Assembly: GCF_022811925.1 (NCBI RefSeq)
Contig: NZ_CP065511.1
Location: 248,001 to 312,000, forward strand
Source: Cytobacillus oceanisediminis
Lineage (GTDB): Bacteria > Bacillota > Bacilli > Bacillales > Cytobacillaceae
Reading direction: 5' to 3'
DNA: 64,000 bases
Each line of letters begins with the position of its first letter. Positions within the stretch are counted from its first letter, which is position 1. Position numbers and translations under genes: made by a program. Positions 53,781 to 62,450 of this stretch are shown here, piece by piece. The notes beneath the pieces were generated by a model. It saw only the letters and a list, made by a program, of their open reading frames with translations, did no database searches and had not been told where the DNA came from.

Positions 53781-54044
53781 ATGGCAAAAACATTATCAGA
53801 TATTAAAAAAGCTCTTGATTCAAATCTTGGGAAAAGGCTCCTGCTTAAAGCAAATGGCGGGCGCAGAAAGACCATTGAACGCTCAGGAGTTCTGGCAGAA
53901 ACGTATCCTTCAGTATTTGTGATTGAGTTAGATCAGGATGAAAATGCATTTGAACGGGTATCTTACAGCTATGCAGATGTTTTAACAGAAACGGTTCAAA
54001 TTACATTCTATGAAGACACATCAGGACAGGTTGCTTTAAGCTAA
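53781..54044 (+). CDS. veg: Veg protein, biofilm formation stimulator
   Basis: 87 residues from ATG 53781, five bases after GAGGTGG. Very highly conserved small protein ([55 protein letters not shown]). In B. subtilis Veg promotes matrix production by interfering with SinR; SH3-like fold. Two strong promoters lie just upstream; a terminator follows. Confidence 0.97.
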   Translation: MAKTLSDIKKALDSNLGKRLLLKANGGRRKTIERSGVLAETYPSVFVIELDQDENAFERVSYSYADVLTETVQITFYEDTSGQVALS

Positions 54045-54059
54045 TATATATGACAGCGG

Positions 54060-54087
54060 GCGGTGAACAAATTGTTTACTGCTTTTT
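54060..54087 (+). terminator. Terminator after veg
   Basis: GCGGTGAACA / TGTTTACTGC (two G-T pairs), 3-nt loop, T5. Confidence 0.8.
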
Positions 54088-54104
54088 GTTTGCCTTTTTT
54101 CAGA

Positions 54105-54236
54105 GCCGTCTAGCGTAAGCAGCCTACCTCATCGAGGTGTCGGGGGTCAACACTATGGATGGGCTTCCTTGGATACTCTTCGCACGAACAAGCGGTTTTG
54201 GCTTGTTCCGCGAAGTCGCTTTCGCTTTTCTTAATG
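54105..54236 (+). repeat. Dispersed structured repeat, copy between veg and sspF
   Basis: AGCCGTCTAGCGTAAGCAGC opens it, then CCTACCTCATCGAGGTGTCG and GGGGGTC, and it ends GTCGCTTTCGCTTTTCTTA. Left half matches the inverted copy at 48911. An insert contains a hairpin GAACAAGC (54186-54193)/GCTTGTTC (54201-54208). The right end abuts the sspF promoter region. Confidence 0.7.
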
Positions 54237-54261
54237 AATGTAAGGCTCCTTTCACATACTA
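54232..54261 (+). promoter_or_regulatory. Possible SigG promoter of sspF
   Basis: -10 CATACTA (54255-54261) fits the forespore SigG consensus CATnmTA; a TAATG at 54232-54236, 18 bases upstream, is a fair -35. The -35 lies at the end of the repeat element. Confidence 0.5.
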
Positions 54262-54290
54262 TACATACCGCAGTGCGAAAGGGGATGTTA

Positions 54291-54467
54291 ATGTTGGGCA
54301 GAAGACGGGGCGTTATGTCAGATGGTTTAAAAGAAGAAATTGCGAAAGAGCTTGGCTTTTATGATGTGGTCCAAAAGGAAGGCTGGGGCGGCATCCGTGC
54401 CAAAGACGCCGGCAATATGGTTAAGCGGGCTATCGAAATTGCGCAGCAGAACCTTCTTAACAAATAG
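54291..54467 (+). CDS. sspF: Small acid-soluble spore protein, SspF type
   Basis: 58 residues from ATG 54291, six bases after AAAGGGG. SASP of the alpha/beta-like SspF class: [20 protein letters not shown] then [30 protein letters not shown]. SASPs coat spore DNA in the forespore. In-frame codons upstream to 54159 are the repeat and promoter, not protein. Same veg-sspF-ispE order as B. subtilis. Confidence 0.95.
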   Translation: MLGRRRGVMSDGLKEEIAKELGFYDVVQKEGWGGIRAKDAGNMVKRAIEIAQQNLLNK

Positions 54468-54509
54468 CATTCGCACAGATTATGTTTAAGCATTAATATG
54501 CACTGCGTC

Positions 54510-54535
54510 AGCCGAAGCGTATGCTTCGGCTTTTC
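54510..54535 (+). terminator. Terminator after sspF
   Basis: Perfect stem AGCCGAAGC / GCTTCGGCT, loop GTAT, short T tail. The rest of the ~250-bp gap to ispE has no gene; ACAGGCCAAAGTGCTTCGCT (54715-54734) looks like a scrap of the dispersed repeat. Confidence 0.85.
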
Positions 54536-54784
54536 TGTTTGTCAAATAGTGATAACTTCTATTCCAAGCCACCTGAGCTTTTATGTTTATTTTGTGGTAA
54601 AATAGGACAAAAAATGGAGACGCTCTAGAAGAAAAGCACAATGCTGCCGCTTATTTCCGGTTAAAATAAAGTCAATACTGAATGATGGTATGGCTTTCCC
54701 TTCAGAATGAGCCGACAGGCCAAAGTGCTTCGCTTGTGGAGCTGGACAGGAGTCCGATTTATAGGAAAGAAGTAGGTGGAAATG

Positions 54785-55654
54785 TTGAAGGTCATGGTTA
54801 AGGCGCCTGCTAAGATCAATTTGTCATTAGATGTTTTGCATAAACGGAAAGATGGCTATCATGAAGTGGAAATGATAATGACAACGATTGATTTGGCAGA
54901 CCGCCTGGAATTAACACTTTTAGATAAGGACGAGATAAAGATTATCTCTCATAACCGTTTTGTTCCGGATGATCAGCGGAATTTGGCTTATCAGGCTGCA
55001 CACCTTCTTAAGGAACGGTTTCAAGTGAAAAAAGGTGTGTCCATTACAATAGAAAAAGCGATTCCGGTTGCTGCGGGACTTGCTGGAGGCAGCAGCGATG
55101 CAGCGGCAGCTCTAAGAGGTCTTAACAAGCTGTGGGATTTGGGGCTTTCATTGAATGAGCTTGCCGAAATCGGTACGGAAATCGGTTCAGATGTTTCTTT
55201 TTGTGTATACGGAGGAACTGCATTAGCTACAGGAAGAGGAGAAAAGATTCAGGAGCTTCCTGCTCCTCCAACCTGCTGGGTCATACTGGCTAAGCCGTTC
55301 ATCGGCGTATCGACTGCTGATGTTTATAGAAGACTGGATGTAGAGCAGGTACAGCATCCGAATACTGCAGGAATGATCGAAGCGATAAATGCGGGCAGCT
55401 ATGATGATGTCTGCCGGAACATGGGGAATGTTCTGGAGGATGTAACACTAAATATGCACCCCGAGGTGCTGCAAATAAAAGACCAGATGAAACGATTTGG
55501 TGCGGATGCTGTTCTGATGAGCGGCAGCGGACCGACCGTCTTTGGGCTTGTGCATCATGATTCAAGAATGCATCGGATTTATAATGGCCTTAGAGGGTTT
55601 TGCGACCAGGTTTTTGCGGTCAGAATGCTCGGAGAAAGACATAAGCTTGATTAA
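54785..55654 (+). CDS. ispE: 4-diphosphocytidyl-2-C-methyl-D-erythritol kinase
   Basis: 289 residues from TTG 54785, which gives [17 protein letters not shown] and a five-base spacing from AGGTGG; ATG 54782 and GTG 54776 are alternatives. GHMP kinase of the MEP isoprenoid pathway. ATP loop [21 protein letters not shown] (about 93-113), substrate motif [10 protein letters not shown], and C-terminal [11 protein letters not shown]. Upstream of purR in the conserved order. Confidence 0.96.
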   Translation: MKVMVKAPAKINLSLDVLHKRKDGYHEVEMIMTTIDLADRLELTLLDKDEIKIISHNRFVPDDQRNLAYQAAHLLKERFQVKKGVSITIEKAIPVAAGLAGGSSDAAAALRGLNKLWDLGLSLNELAEIGTEIGSDVSFCVYGGTALATGRGEKIQELPAPPTCWVILAKPFIGVSTADVYRRLDVEQVQHPNTAGMIEAINAGSYDDVCRNMGNVLEDVTLNMHPEVLQIKDQMKRFGADAVLMSGSGPTVFGLVHHDSRMHRIYNGLRGFCDQVFAVRMLGERHKLD

Positions 55655-55697
55655 ATCCGTATATTAATGGTATATTATCGTTAAAATATTCGGATTT
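55653..55697 (+). promoter_or_regulatory. Inverted pair of PurBoxes at the purR promoter
   Basis: AAATCCGTATATT (55653-55665) and AATATTCGGATTT (55685-55697) are inverted copies resembling the PurBox AWWWCCGAACWWT, separated by 19 bp. TATATT at 55671 could be the -10 between them. Suggests PurR autoregulation. Confidence 0.75.
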
Positions 55698-55713
55698 AAA
55701 TGGGGGTTCCACA

Positions 55714-56532
55714 ATGAAATTTCGCAGAAGCGAACGGTTGATAGATATGACCAATTATTTATTGAACCATCCGCGTCAGCTGGTATCCTTAACTTTCTTT
55801 TCAGAAAGGTATGGTTCTGCCAAGTCTTCGATCAGTGAAGATCTCACAATCATCAAAGAAACATTTGAGCAAAGAGGAATAGGCACGCTGCAAACAGTTT
55901 CCGGAGCAGCAGGCGGCGTAAAGTTTCATGTTAAAGTAACCGATGATGAAGCCCGGCCATTTGTAGATGAGCTCTGCAGCTTAATTGCCAGTCCGGAAAG
56001 GCTTCTTCCCGGCGGCTATCTTTATATGACAGACATTCTTGGAGATCCTTTAATTGTACAGCGTGCAGGAAGGCTTTTTGCCTCAGCCTTTGCAGATAAG
56101 CCTGTTGATGTGGTCATGACGGTAGCTACAAAAGGGATTCCGCTTGCTTATGCTGCCGCTAATTATCTCAATGTGCCTGTTGTCATCGTAAGACGGGACA
56201 GCAAGGTGACAGAAGGATCCACGGTAAGCATTAACTATGTGTCAGGTTCCGCCAAAAGGATTCAGACCATGGTTCTTTCAAAAAGAAGCCTGGCAGAGGG
56301 ATCTAATGTCTTAATCATTGACGATTTTATGAAAGCTGGGGGAACGGTTAATGGCATGGTCAGCATGCTGGAAGAATTCAAAGCAAACCTCGCTGGCATT
56401 GCTGTCCTGGTCGAGGCAGAAAAAGCAGAAGAACGGCTGGTTGATGAGTACCTTTCTCTTGTGCGTCTATCCGATGTTGACGTGAGGGAAAAGAAAATCA
56501 ATGTAAGTGAAGGCAACTATTTTAAAAAATAA
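55714..56532 (+). CDS. purR: Pur operon repressor PurR
   Basis: 272 residues. N-terminal winged helix (about 1-74: RSERLIDMTNYLLNHPRQLV ... KSSISEDL) and a type I phosphoribosyltransferase-like effector domain whose PRPP loop reads VLIIDDFMKAGGTVNGM (about 199-215). PRPP relieves repression of purine genes. Ribosome site GGGGG. Preceded by PurBoxes and followed by ridA, as in B. subtilis. Confidence 0.97.
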   Translation: MKFRRSERLIDMTNYLLNHPRQLVSLTFFSERYGSAKSSISEDLTIIKETFEQRGIGTLQTVSGAAGGVKFHVKVTDDEARPFVDELCSLIASPERLLPGGYLYMTDILGDPLIVQRAGRLFASAFADKPVDVVMTVATKGIPLAYAAANYLNVPVVIVRRDSKVTEGSTVSINYVSGSAKRIQTMVLSKRSLAEGSNVLIIDDFMKAGGTVNGMVSMLEEFKANLAGIAVLVEAEKAEERLVDEYLSLVRLSDVDVREKKINVSEGNYFKK

Positions 56533-56556
56533 TCATATTTTTTAGGGGGAGAATTC

Positions 56557-56934
56557 ATGAAAGTCATTCAAACGAATCACGCGCCTGCAGCAATTGGGCC
56601 ATATTCTCAGGGGATTACTGTAAATAACCTATTCTATAGCTCAGGGCAAATTCCGCTTACGGCAGAAGGCGTTATGGTTGATGGTGATGTAAAAGAACAG
56701 ACGCATCAGGTATTTAAAAACCTTCAGGCAGTGCTTGAAGAAGCGGGCGCGTCATTAGATACCGTGGTGAAGGCAACGGTATTTATCAAGGACATGAACG
56801 AGTTTGCAGCCATCAATGAAGTGTATGGGGAATATTTCAGCACACACAAGCCTGCGCGCTCCTGTGTAGAAGTGGCACGCCTGCCAAAGGATGCATTGGT
56901 AGAAATTGAAGTAGTGGCCCTCGTAAATAAATAA
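56557..56934 (+). CDS. ridA: RidA family reactive intermediate deaminase (YabJ)
   Basis: 125 residues. Hydrolyses enamine/imine intermediates such as 2-aminoacrylate; in B. subtilis linked to purR regulation. Conserved: [43 protein letters not shown] and the catalytic Arg in [29 protein letters not shown] precedes the ATG; 24 bp after purR. Confidence 0.97.
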   Translation: MKVIQTNHAPAAIGPYSQGITVNNLFYSSGQIPLTAEGVMVDGDVKEQTHQVFKNLQAVLEEAGASLDTVVKATVFIKDMNEFAAINEVYGEYFSTHKPARSCVEVARLPKDALVEIEVVALVNK

Positions 56935-56946
56935 CCGCGTTTATTT

Positions 56947-56974
56947 CGCTCGTTCGTGTGAACGGGCGTTTTTT
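56947..56974 (+). terminator. Terminator after ridA
   Basis: CGCTCGTTC / GAACGGGCG with one G-T pair, loop GTGT, T6. Confidence 0.9.
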
Positions 56975-57045
56975 ATTACAGAAAAGTGCTTTAGCAGTCA
57001 ATGTTTTACTTTGAACAAAATATTCAAAAAATATTTTCTATCTAA

Positions 57046-57074
57046 GAAGGAGATTCAGGAAATATGTTGAATTT
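57046..57074 (+). promoter_or_regulatory. SigH promoter of spoVG
   Basis: -35 GAAGGAGAT (57046-57054), 11-bp spacer, -10 GTTGAATTT (57066-57074). The spacing and -10 equal those of the SigH-dependent spoVG promoter of B. subtilis. The A/T-rich stretch just upstream (57001-57040) corresponds to the AbrB-binding region there. Confidence 0.85.
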
Positions 57075-57116
57075 ATACAATTAGGATTATATCTTCTCGA
57101 AAAGGTGGTGAACAGA

Positions 57117-57407
57117 ATGGAAGTGACAGACGTAAGATTACGCCGCGTTAACACGGATGGACGAATGAGGGCAATCGCATCTATTACGCTGGATCATGAA
57201 TTTGTTGTTCATGATATTCGTGTGATCGATGGGAATAATGGCTTATTTGTAGCTATGCCGAGCAAACGTACTCCGGATGGGGAGTTTAGAGATATCGCGC
57301 ACCCAATCAATTCAGGAACGCGCGGTAAAATCCAGGAGGCTGTATTAGCCGAGTACCACCGTTTAGGTGAATTAGAAGTGGAATTTGAAGAAGCCGGTGC
57401 TTCCTAA
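57117..57407 (+). CDS. spoVG: Septation/RNA-binding regulator SpoVG
   Basis: 96 residues from ATG 57117, six bases after [50 protein letters not shown] and [16 protein letters not shown] are near-invariant. SpoVG is a nucleic-acid-binding regulator linked to sporulation septum control. A SigH promoter and AbrB-type region lie upstream, connecting it to the abrB gene in this window. Confidence 0.97.
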   Translation: MEVTDVRLRRVNTDGRMRAIASITLDHEFVVHDIRVIDGNNGLFVAMPSKRTPDGEFRDIAHPINSGTRGKIQEAVLAEYHRLGELEVEFEEAGAS

Positions 57408-57420
57408 GAAAATATATCAA

Positions 57421-57455
57421 CAAGGGCCTACTACATAAGTAAGGCTCTTTTTTAT
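57421..57455 (+). terminator. Terminator after spoVG
   Basis: AGGGCCT / AGGCTCT with one G-T pair and T6. Confidence 0.75.
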
Positions 57456-57472
57456 TTTAACTGTGAAAAATT

Positions 57473-57520
57473 CAAGCTCTGAGACCCCTGTTACTGGCGG
57501 TGCTTAGGGCTTTTTTCTTT
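57473..57520 (+). terminator. Second terminator-like hairpin upstream of glmU
   Basis: AAGCTCTGAG / CTTAGGGCTT (two G-T pairs) with a 22-nt loop and T6, about 150 bp before glmU. May be a backup terminator or part of a leader. Confidence 0.5.
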
Positions 57521-57679
57521 CTTGTTCATTACCCCTTCTGTAAAAATATTAAACCATTTCTTCAGAAAATACCGTTAATGGTAATGACAAATATATGTAC
57601 TTTGTCATCATTTCTTGAAATAAGAGCCCATTTAAGATATATTCGTTATGGATAAAAAGGTTAAATTGGAGGCCTGTAA

Positions 57680-59053
57680 ATGTCTAAACGATACGCGGTC
57701 ATTTTAGCCGCAGGCCAGGGGACAAGAATGAAGTCAAAGCTTTACAAAGTCCTTCACCCTGTTTGCGGCAAACCGATGGTTCAACATGTTGTTGATCAAG
57801 TTACAAAGCTTAACATAAAAGAAATTGTCACCATTACTGGACATGGAGCGGAAATGGTGGAGCAGCAGCTTGGCTCAAGCAGCAAATATGCTCTTCAGGA
57901 GGAGCAGCTTGGCACCGCTCATGCCGTTATGCAGGCTCGCGATATGCTTGAAGGCAAAGAGGGCGTGACGCTCGTAGTCTGCGGAGATACACCGCTCATC
58001 AAACATGAAACAATGGAAGCGCTTTTCAAGCATCATGAAGAGCTATCTGCCAAAGCGACTATTTTAACAGCCCATGCGGAAAACCCATTCGGATATGGAC
58101 GTGTGATCCGAAATGACATGGGGATGGTTGAAAAAATCGTTGAACAGAAAGATGCTTCCGAGGAAGAACGGAAGATAAAAGAAATCAATACTGGAACCTA
58201 TTGCTTTGATAATAAGGCCCTGTTTGAAGCCTTAAACAAAGTTACAAATGATAATGTGCAGGGCGAATATTACCTTCCGGATGTGATTGAGATTCTGAAA
58301 AATGAAGGGGAAGTCGTTACAGCTTACCAAACGGCTGATTTTGGTGAAACCCTGGGTGTCAATGACCGGGTAGCCTTATCGCAGGCAGAATCCTTCATGA
58401 AACAGAGGATTAATGAAGAACATATGCGTAATGGTGTTACCATTATCGATCCGTCCAACACATATATTGGAGCGGATGTGAAAATTGGCTCTGATACAGT
58501 TCTTTACCCTGGAACAATCATTTCCGGCAATACAGTCATCGGTTCCGAATGTGTTATCGGACCTCATACAGAGATTTCTGATTGCCATATTGGGGAAGGC
58601 ACAGTGATCCGCCAGTCTGCGGCACATGACAGCCATATTGGTTCACAAGTGAATATTGGGCCGTTTGCTCACATTCGTCCGCAATCAGATATTCATGATG
58701 AAGTGAAAATCGGCAACTTTGTAGAAGTGAAGAAATCTGTTTTCGGAAAAGGAAGCAAAGCCTCTCACCTGAGCTATATTGGCGATGCAGAAGTAGGCAA
58801 GGATGTTAACCTGGGCTGCGGCTCAATCACAGTCAATTATGACGGCAAAAATAAGTACCTGACCAAAATCGAAGATGGTGTATTCGTTGGATGCAACTCC
58901 AATCTCGTTGCACCGGTAACGATCGGAGAAGGTGCATATGTGGCAGCAGGATCGACGATTACAGAAGATGTGCCGGGAGAAGCCCTATCCATTGCCCGTG
59001 CACGCCAGGTGAACAAGGAAAACTACACGCAAAAATTAAACATTAAGAAATAA
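57680..59053 (+). CDS. glmU: Bifunctional UDP-GlcNAc pyrophosphorylase / glucosamine-1-phosphate acetyltransferase
   Basis: 457 residues. Last two steps to UDP-GlcNAc. N-terminal uridyltransferase: [20 protein letters not shown] (6-25) and QLGTAHAV. C-terminal left-handed beta helix of hexapeptide repeats (about 252-440: [20 protein letters not shown] ...) with the acetyltransferase His in GPFAHIRP and [16 protein letters not shown] precedes the ATG. Followed by prs after 44 bp in the conserved pair. Confidence 0.98.
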   Translation: MSKRYAVILAAGQGTRMKSKLYKVLHPVCGKPMVQHVVDQVTKLNIKEIVTITGHGAEMVEQQLGSSSKYALQEEQLGTAHAVMQARDMLEGKEGVTLVVCGDTPLIKHETMEALFKHHEELSAKATILTAHAENPFGYGRVIRNDMGMVEKIVEQKDASEEERKIKEINTGTYCFDNKALFEALNKVTNDNVQGEYYLPDVIEILKNEGEVVTAYQTADFGETLGVNDRVALSQAESFMKQRINEEHMRNGVTIIDPSNTYIGADVKIGSDTVLYPGTIISGNTVIGSECVIGPHTEISDCHIGEGTVIRQSAAHDSHIGSQVNIGPFAHIRPQSDIHDEVKIGNFVEVKKSVFGKGSKASHLSYIGDAEVGKDVNLGCGSITVNYDGKNKYLTKIEDGVFVGCNSNLVAPVTIGEGAYVAAGSTITEDVPGEALSIARARQVNKENYTQKLNIKK

Positions 59054-59097
59054 ACCGAACTTTCTATATGTAAGAAATAAATCGATGGAGGCCCAAA

Positions 59098-60054
59098 ATG
59101 TCAAACCAGTATTTAGATCCAAACTTAAAGGTGTTCAGTTTAAATTCAAACCGCAAGCTAGCTGCAGAAATCGCCAATGTGATTGGTGTGGAGCTTGGTA
59201 AATGTTCCGTAACGCGCTTCAGCGACGGCGAAATCCAAATTAACATTGAAGAAAGCATCCGCGGATGCGATGTATATGTGATCCAGTCAACTAGCTCTCC
59301 TGTCAATGAGCATTTAATGGAGCTTTTGATCATGATCGATGCTCTTAAGCGTGCATCTGCCAAGACCATCAACATCGTAATGCCTTATTATGGCTATGCC
59401 CGCCAGGACCGCAAAGCAAGAGCGCGTGAGCCGATTACAGCTAAGCTTGCAGCAAACCTTTTGGAAACTGCTGGTGCAACCCGTGTGATTACACTTGACC
59501 TGCATGCGCCGCAAATTCAAGGATTCTTCGATATTCCGATCGATCATTTAATGGGTGTGCCAATCCTTTCTGATTACTTTAAGAACAAAATGATGGATGG
59601 CGACATCGTAATCGTGTCTCCAGACCACGGCGGTGTAACACGTGCACGTAAAATGGCTGACCGCTTAAAAGCGCCGATTGCCATCATTGACAAGCGCCGT
59701 CCAAGGCCAAATGTCGCTGAAGTCATGAACATTGTAGGTAACATCGATGGAAAAACTGCCATCTTAATCGACGATATCATTGATACTGCCGGAACCATTA
59801 CATTAGCAGCAAATGCCCTGATTGAAAACGGTGCATCAGAAGTCTATGCATGCTGTACGCACCCGGTTTTATCTGGACCTGCCATCGAACGAATTGAAAA
59901 CTCAACAATCAAAGAATTGGTTGTGACAAACTCAATCACTCTTCCAGAAGAGAAGAAAACAGACAAGATTGTCGAACTTTCCGTAGCACCGCTAATCGGT
60001 GAAGCGATCATCCGAGTTCATGAAGAGCAATCTGTCAGCACTCTTTTTGATTGA
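59098..60054 (+). CDS. prs: Ribose-phosphate pyrophosphokinase
   Basis: 318 residues. Makes PRPP, the effector sensed by PurR. Visible: [20 protein letters not shown], the flexible loop [20 protein letters not shown] (about 97-116), catalytic [12 protein letters not shown] and the PRPP-binding [14 protein letters not shown] (about 219-232). GGAGGCC before the ATG. A strong terminator follows. Confidence 0.98.
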   Translation: MSNQYLDPNLKVFSLNSNRKLAAEIANVIGVELGKCSVTRFSDGEIQINIEESIRGCDVYVIQSTSSPVNEHLMELLIMIDALKRASAKTINIVMPYYGYARQDRKARAREPITAKLAANLLETAGATRVITLDLHAPQIQGFFDIPIDHLMGVPILSDYFKNKMMDGDIVIVSPDHGGVTRARKMADRLKAPIAIIDKRRPRPNVAEVMNIVGNIDGKTAILIDDIIDTAGTITLAANALIENGASEVYACCTHPVLSGPAIERIENSTIKELVVTNSITLPEEKKTDKIVELSVAPLIGEAIIRVHEEQSVSTLFD

Positions 60055-60074
60055 TCGGTAATTAAATAACTTAT

Positions 60075-60113
60075 CCAGGCTTGCTGTAAAGCAAGCCTGG
60101 TCTGCGTTTTTTC
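60075..60113 (+). terminator. Terminator after prs
   Basis: Perfect 10-bp stem CCAGGCTTGC / GCAAGCCTGG, 6-nt loop, T6 a few bases on. Confidence 0.85.
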
Positions 60114-60144
60114 TGAATAATAATAAACCTGAAAAAACAAAAAC

Positions 60145-60170
60145 GTTTAGACTTCCTCATTTTAGGGCAT
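60145..60170 (+). promoter_or_regulatory. SigB promoter of ctc
   Basis: -35 GTTTAG (60145-60150), 14-bp spacer, -10 GGGCAT (60165-60170). ctc is a classical SigB general-stress gene in B. subtilis. Confidence 0.85.
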
Positions 60171-60218
60171 TTTTTTATATAGACAAGAATTTTTCTAAAT
60201 GAGGAAGGGGACGTATTT

Positions 60219-60869
60219 ATGACAGCTGTATTGCAAGCAAAAGAAAGAAAAGGTTCACGCAACTCTAATTTAACCTCACTGCGCAGAGAAGGAAATATTC
60301 CGGCAGTCGTGTATGGTTCAAAGCTGCAGAGCAAATCCATCTATTTAAGCGAGGCGGATTTTCTTAAAACAATAAAAGAAGTAGGCAGAAACGGCGTGTT
60401 TTCATTAGATGTGGATGGCAGCAAACATGAAGTGGTGCTTGGTGACTACCAATCCAATCCGATTAAAAATGAAATTGTCCATGCCGATTTTCTTGCGGTG
60501 GATATGAATAAGGAAATGACTGCAGATGTACGCGTCATCTTGACTGGAGATGCAGCAGGAGTAAAAGATGGAGGCGTTATGCAGCAATCCATGCATGAAG
60601 TCTCTGTCACAGCGACACCGAATAATATTCCATCTTCTGTTGAAGTGGATGTAACGAATCTGCAGGTGAATGAGACCTTAACAGTCGCTGATATCAAGGC
60701 CGATCGAGGCTATGAAATCAATAATGAAGATGACGAGGTTATCGCTTCCATCCTTCCTCCAAGACAGGAAGAAGAAATCAACAGCGGTGAAGAACAGGAA
60801 GCAGGCACACCTGAAAATGAAGAAGGCAGAGAAACAACAGCAGATGAAGATAAAACAGGTGAAGAATAA
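60219..60869 (+). CDS. ctc: 50S ribosomal protein L25/general stress protein Ctc
   Basis: 216 residues. Two-domain L25 (TL5/CTC type) that binds 5S rRNA. N-terminal RNA-binding half MTAVLQAKERKGSRNSNLTS, RREGNIPAVVYG; C-terminal beta domain with NNIPSSVEVDVTNLQVNETL; a long acidic tail (EEEINSGEEQEAGTPENEEG). Ribosome site AGGAAGGGG is moderate. Carries a SigB promoter. Confidence 0.97.
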   Translation: MTAVLQAKERKGSRNSNLTSLRREGNIPAVVYGSKLQSKSIYLSEADFLKTIKEVGRNGVFSLDVDGSKHEVVLGDYQSNPIKNEIVHADFLAVDMNKEMTADVRVILTGDAAGVKDGGVMQQSMHEVSVTATPNNIPSSVEVDVTNLQVNETLTVADIKADRGYEINNEDDEVIASILPPRQEEEINSGEEQEAGTPENEEGRETTADEDKTGEE

Positions 60870-60889
60870 GCTCGAGGGAAGCTATTCTT

Positions 60890-60925
60890 GCAGGGGCTTG
60901 GCAATTATGTCCAGCCCCTGTTTGC
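60890..60925 (+). terminator. Terminator after ctc
   Basis: CAGGGGCTTGG / CC-AG-CCCCTG with a 9-nt loop and T3; strong stem, weak tail. Confidence 0.65.
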
Positions 60926-61057
60926 TTGGTATTAGAATAAGAAAGCAGTGTAAATGGGGGATTCAATGAGTCTGAACCCGGTACACCTTCCGACAGAAAC
61001 TTCTTATCGAACAACACACTTTCTACTATAATGAAAAAGAGAATGAAAAAAGTTCAG

Positions 61058-61096
61058 AGCGCGCGTCTGGTTAATTACTAGACGTCTGCGCTTTTC
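61058..61096 (+). promoter_or_regulatory. Inverted repeat in the pth leader
   Basis: AGCGCGCGTCT (61058-61068) pairs with AGACGTCTGCGCT (61080-61092) apart from a small bulge, followed by TTTTC. The GCGCTTTTC end resembles the end of the dispersed repeats. It lies 20 bases before the pth start and could influence its expression. Confidence 0.5.
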
Positions 61097-61113
61097 GAAT
61101 ATGGGGTGAGAAA

Positions 61114-61674
61114 ATGAAATTAATTGTAGGGTTGGGGAATCCCGGCAAGCAATATGATAAGACGAGGCACAATATTGGCTTTGATGTAATTGATGTTTTA
61201 TCGGACCGGCTGAATATTCCTTTGAATCAGGCCAAGCTGAAGGGAGTATTTGGAACAGGCTATGTGAACGGAGAGAAAGTATTTCTGCTTAAACCTCTTA
61301 CATATATGAATTTATCCGGAGAGTCCATTCGGGCTGTTATGGATTATTTCGAGATTAATGATGATGAATTTGTGGTCATTTATGATGATCTGGATCTTCC
61401 TGTAGGCAAGATACGGCTCCGCCAGAAAGGGAGCGCAGGAGGCCATAATGGGATCAAATCTACAATCGCGCATCTGGGAACACAGGAATTTAACAGAATA
61501 CGAGTTGGCATCGACCGTCCGCCGAGCGGCATGAAGGTGCCGGACTATGTGCTGAGCCGCTTTACTAAAGAAGAACAGGCCATTATGGACGAAACGGCTA
61601 AAAAGTGCGCAGATGCCTGTGAGGAATGGTTCAGAAAACCATTTTTACAGGTAATGAACGATTTTAATCAATAA
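61114..61674 (+). CDS. pth: Peptidyl-tRNA hydrolase (SpoVC)
   Basis: 186 residues. Releases tRNA from prematurely ended peptidyl-t[23 protein letters not shown] with catalytic His19, [38 protein letters not shown] (catalytic Asp about 92) and [19 protein letters not shown] precedes the ATG. Known as spoVC in B. subtilis because a mild allele blocks sporulation. Confidence 0.97.
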   Translation: MKLIVGLGNPGKQYDKTRHNIGFDVIDVLSDRLNIPLNQAKLKGVFGTGYVNGEKVFLLKPLTYMNLSGESIRAVMDYFEINDDEFVVIYDDLDLPVGKIRLRQKGSAGGHNGIKSTIAHLGTQEFNRIRVGIDRPPSGMKVPDYVLSRFTKEEQAIMDETAKKCADACEEWFRKPFLQVMNDFNQ

Positions 61675-61803
61675 TCTTCATATTTTATCAATCTTATCAT
61701 AGTATAATGTATCTCTTATTGCCGGCAGCTGCGGGATGCATGAATAAGTTCCCTGCCCGAAGTCCATACTAGAATTATGGACAGTTTAACGGGAGGGACA
61801 GGC

Positions 61804-62034
61804 ATGGCTATTCACTATCATTGCCGTCATTGCGGAACAAAGATTGGTTCTATAGAGAACAGCTCTGTTTATTCAGAGCAGCTTGGCTTCCATAAGCTTA
61901 ACGATCAGGAACGCCAGGAAATGATTTCCTATGATCAAACAGGAGATATGCATGTGAAAGCAATCTGTGAGGATTGCCAGGAATCACTGGAACGCAATCC
62001 GGATTATCATCAGCAGGACTTCATTATTCATTAA
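61804..62034 (+). CDS. fin: Anti-sigma-F factor Fin
   Basis: 76 residues from ATG 61804, after GGGAGGGAC. Zinc-finger protein that antagonises SigF in the forespore to allow the switch to SigG. Two CxxC pairs: HYHCRHCGTKIGSIE (7-10) and AICEDCQESLERNPDYH. Length equals B. subtilis YabK. Upstream in-frame codons to 61777 have no ribosome site. I could not define a SigF/SigG promoter. Confidence 0.94.
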   Translation: MAIHYHCRHCGTKIGSIENSSVYSEQLGFHKLNDQERQEMISYDQTGDMHVKAICEDCQESLERNPDYHQQDFIIH

Positions 62035-62037
62035 CAA

Positions 62038-62064
62038 GCTTTGGAGACGATCCAAAGCATTTTT
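62038..62064 (+). terminator. Terminator after fin
   Basis: Stem GCTTTGG / CCAAAGC, 7-nt loop, then ATTTTT. Confidence 0.85.
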
Positions 62065-62274
62065 CTATTTCTATTTTGAGGCAATCATTGTTTTTGATAG
62101 AAACCGTTCTATAGATTCTTGTTGCATCCATATTTAATTTAGTAAGATTAATGATAGTTAAAATGAATTTTGCAGACTGTCAGTTATCTGGCTCGATGGG
62201 CCTGGAATGGCATCTGCTTTTTGGCGGTTGAACTGCCTGAGCGCCATGTGCGCTTTTTAAGATAAAAATCCTTG

Positions 62275-62337
62275 TAACTTTGAACCTATTTAGCTCCAGC
62301 GCCAGTCCCCTTGAGGTGTCGAGGCGCTTGCGCTTTT
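62275..62337 (+). repeat. Dispersed structured repeat, short copy (first of pair upstream of mfd)
   Basis: AACTTTGAACCTATTTAGCT, CCAGCGCCAGTCCCCTTGAG, GTGTCGAGGCGCTTGCGCTT. Minimal 60-bp form: AGCGCC at the left and GGCGCT at the right pair, with CCCTTGAGG inside. A still shorter scrap (GAGCGCCATGTGCGCTTTTT) precedes it at 62239-62258. Confidence 0.75.
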
Positions 62338-62351
62338 AAAAGATAAAGGGA

Positions 62352-62433
62352 AACTTTGAACGTTGAGAACTGTCTAGCTCCAGCGCCTATCCTCTCGAGA
62401 AGTCGGGAGTGGCCAGGGCGCTTGCGCTTTTCG
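62352..62433 (+). repeat. Dispersed structured repeat, second copy upstream of mfd
   Basis: AACTTTGAACGTTGAGAACT, GTCTAGCTCCAGCGCCTATC, CTCTCGAGAAGTCGGGAGTG, GCCAGGGCGCTTGCGCTTTT. Tandem with the previous copy and ending seven bases before the mfd ribosome site (TAGGAGG). Confidence 0.78.
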
Positions 62434-62450
62434 TATTAGGAGGGGCTTTC

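Noticed and set aside
54137..54364. ORFs overlapping the repeat before sspF
   Set aside because: They run through the repeat element and the promoter; the sspF frame with its own ribosome site explains the coding signal.
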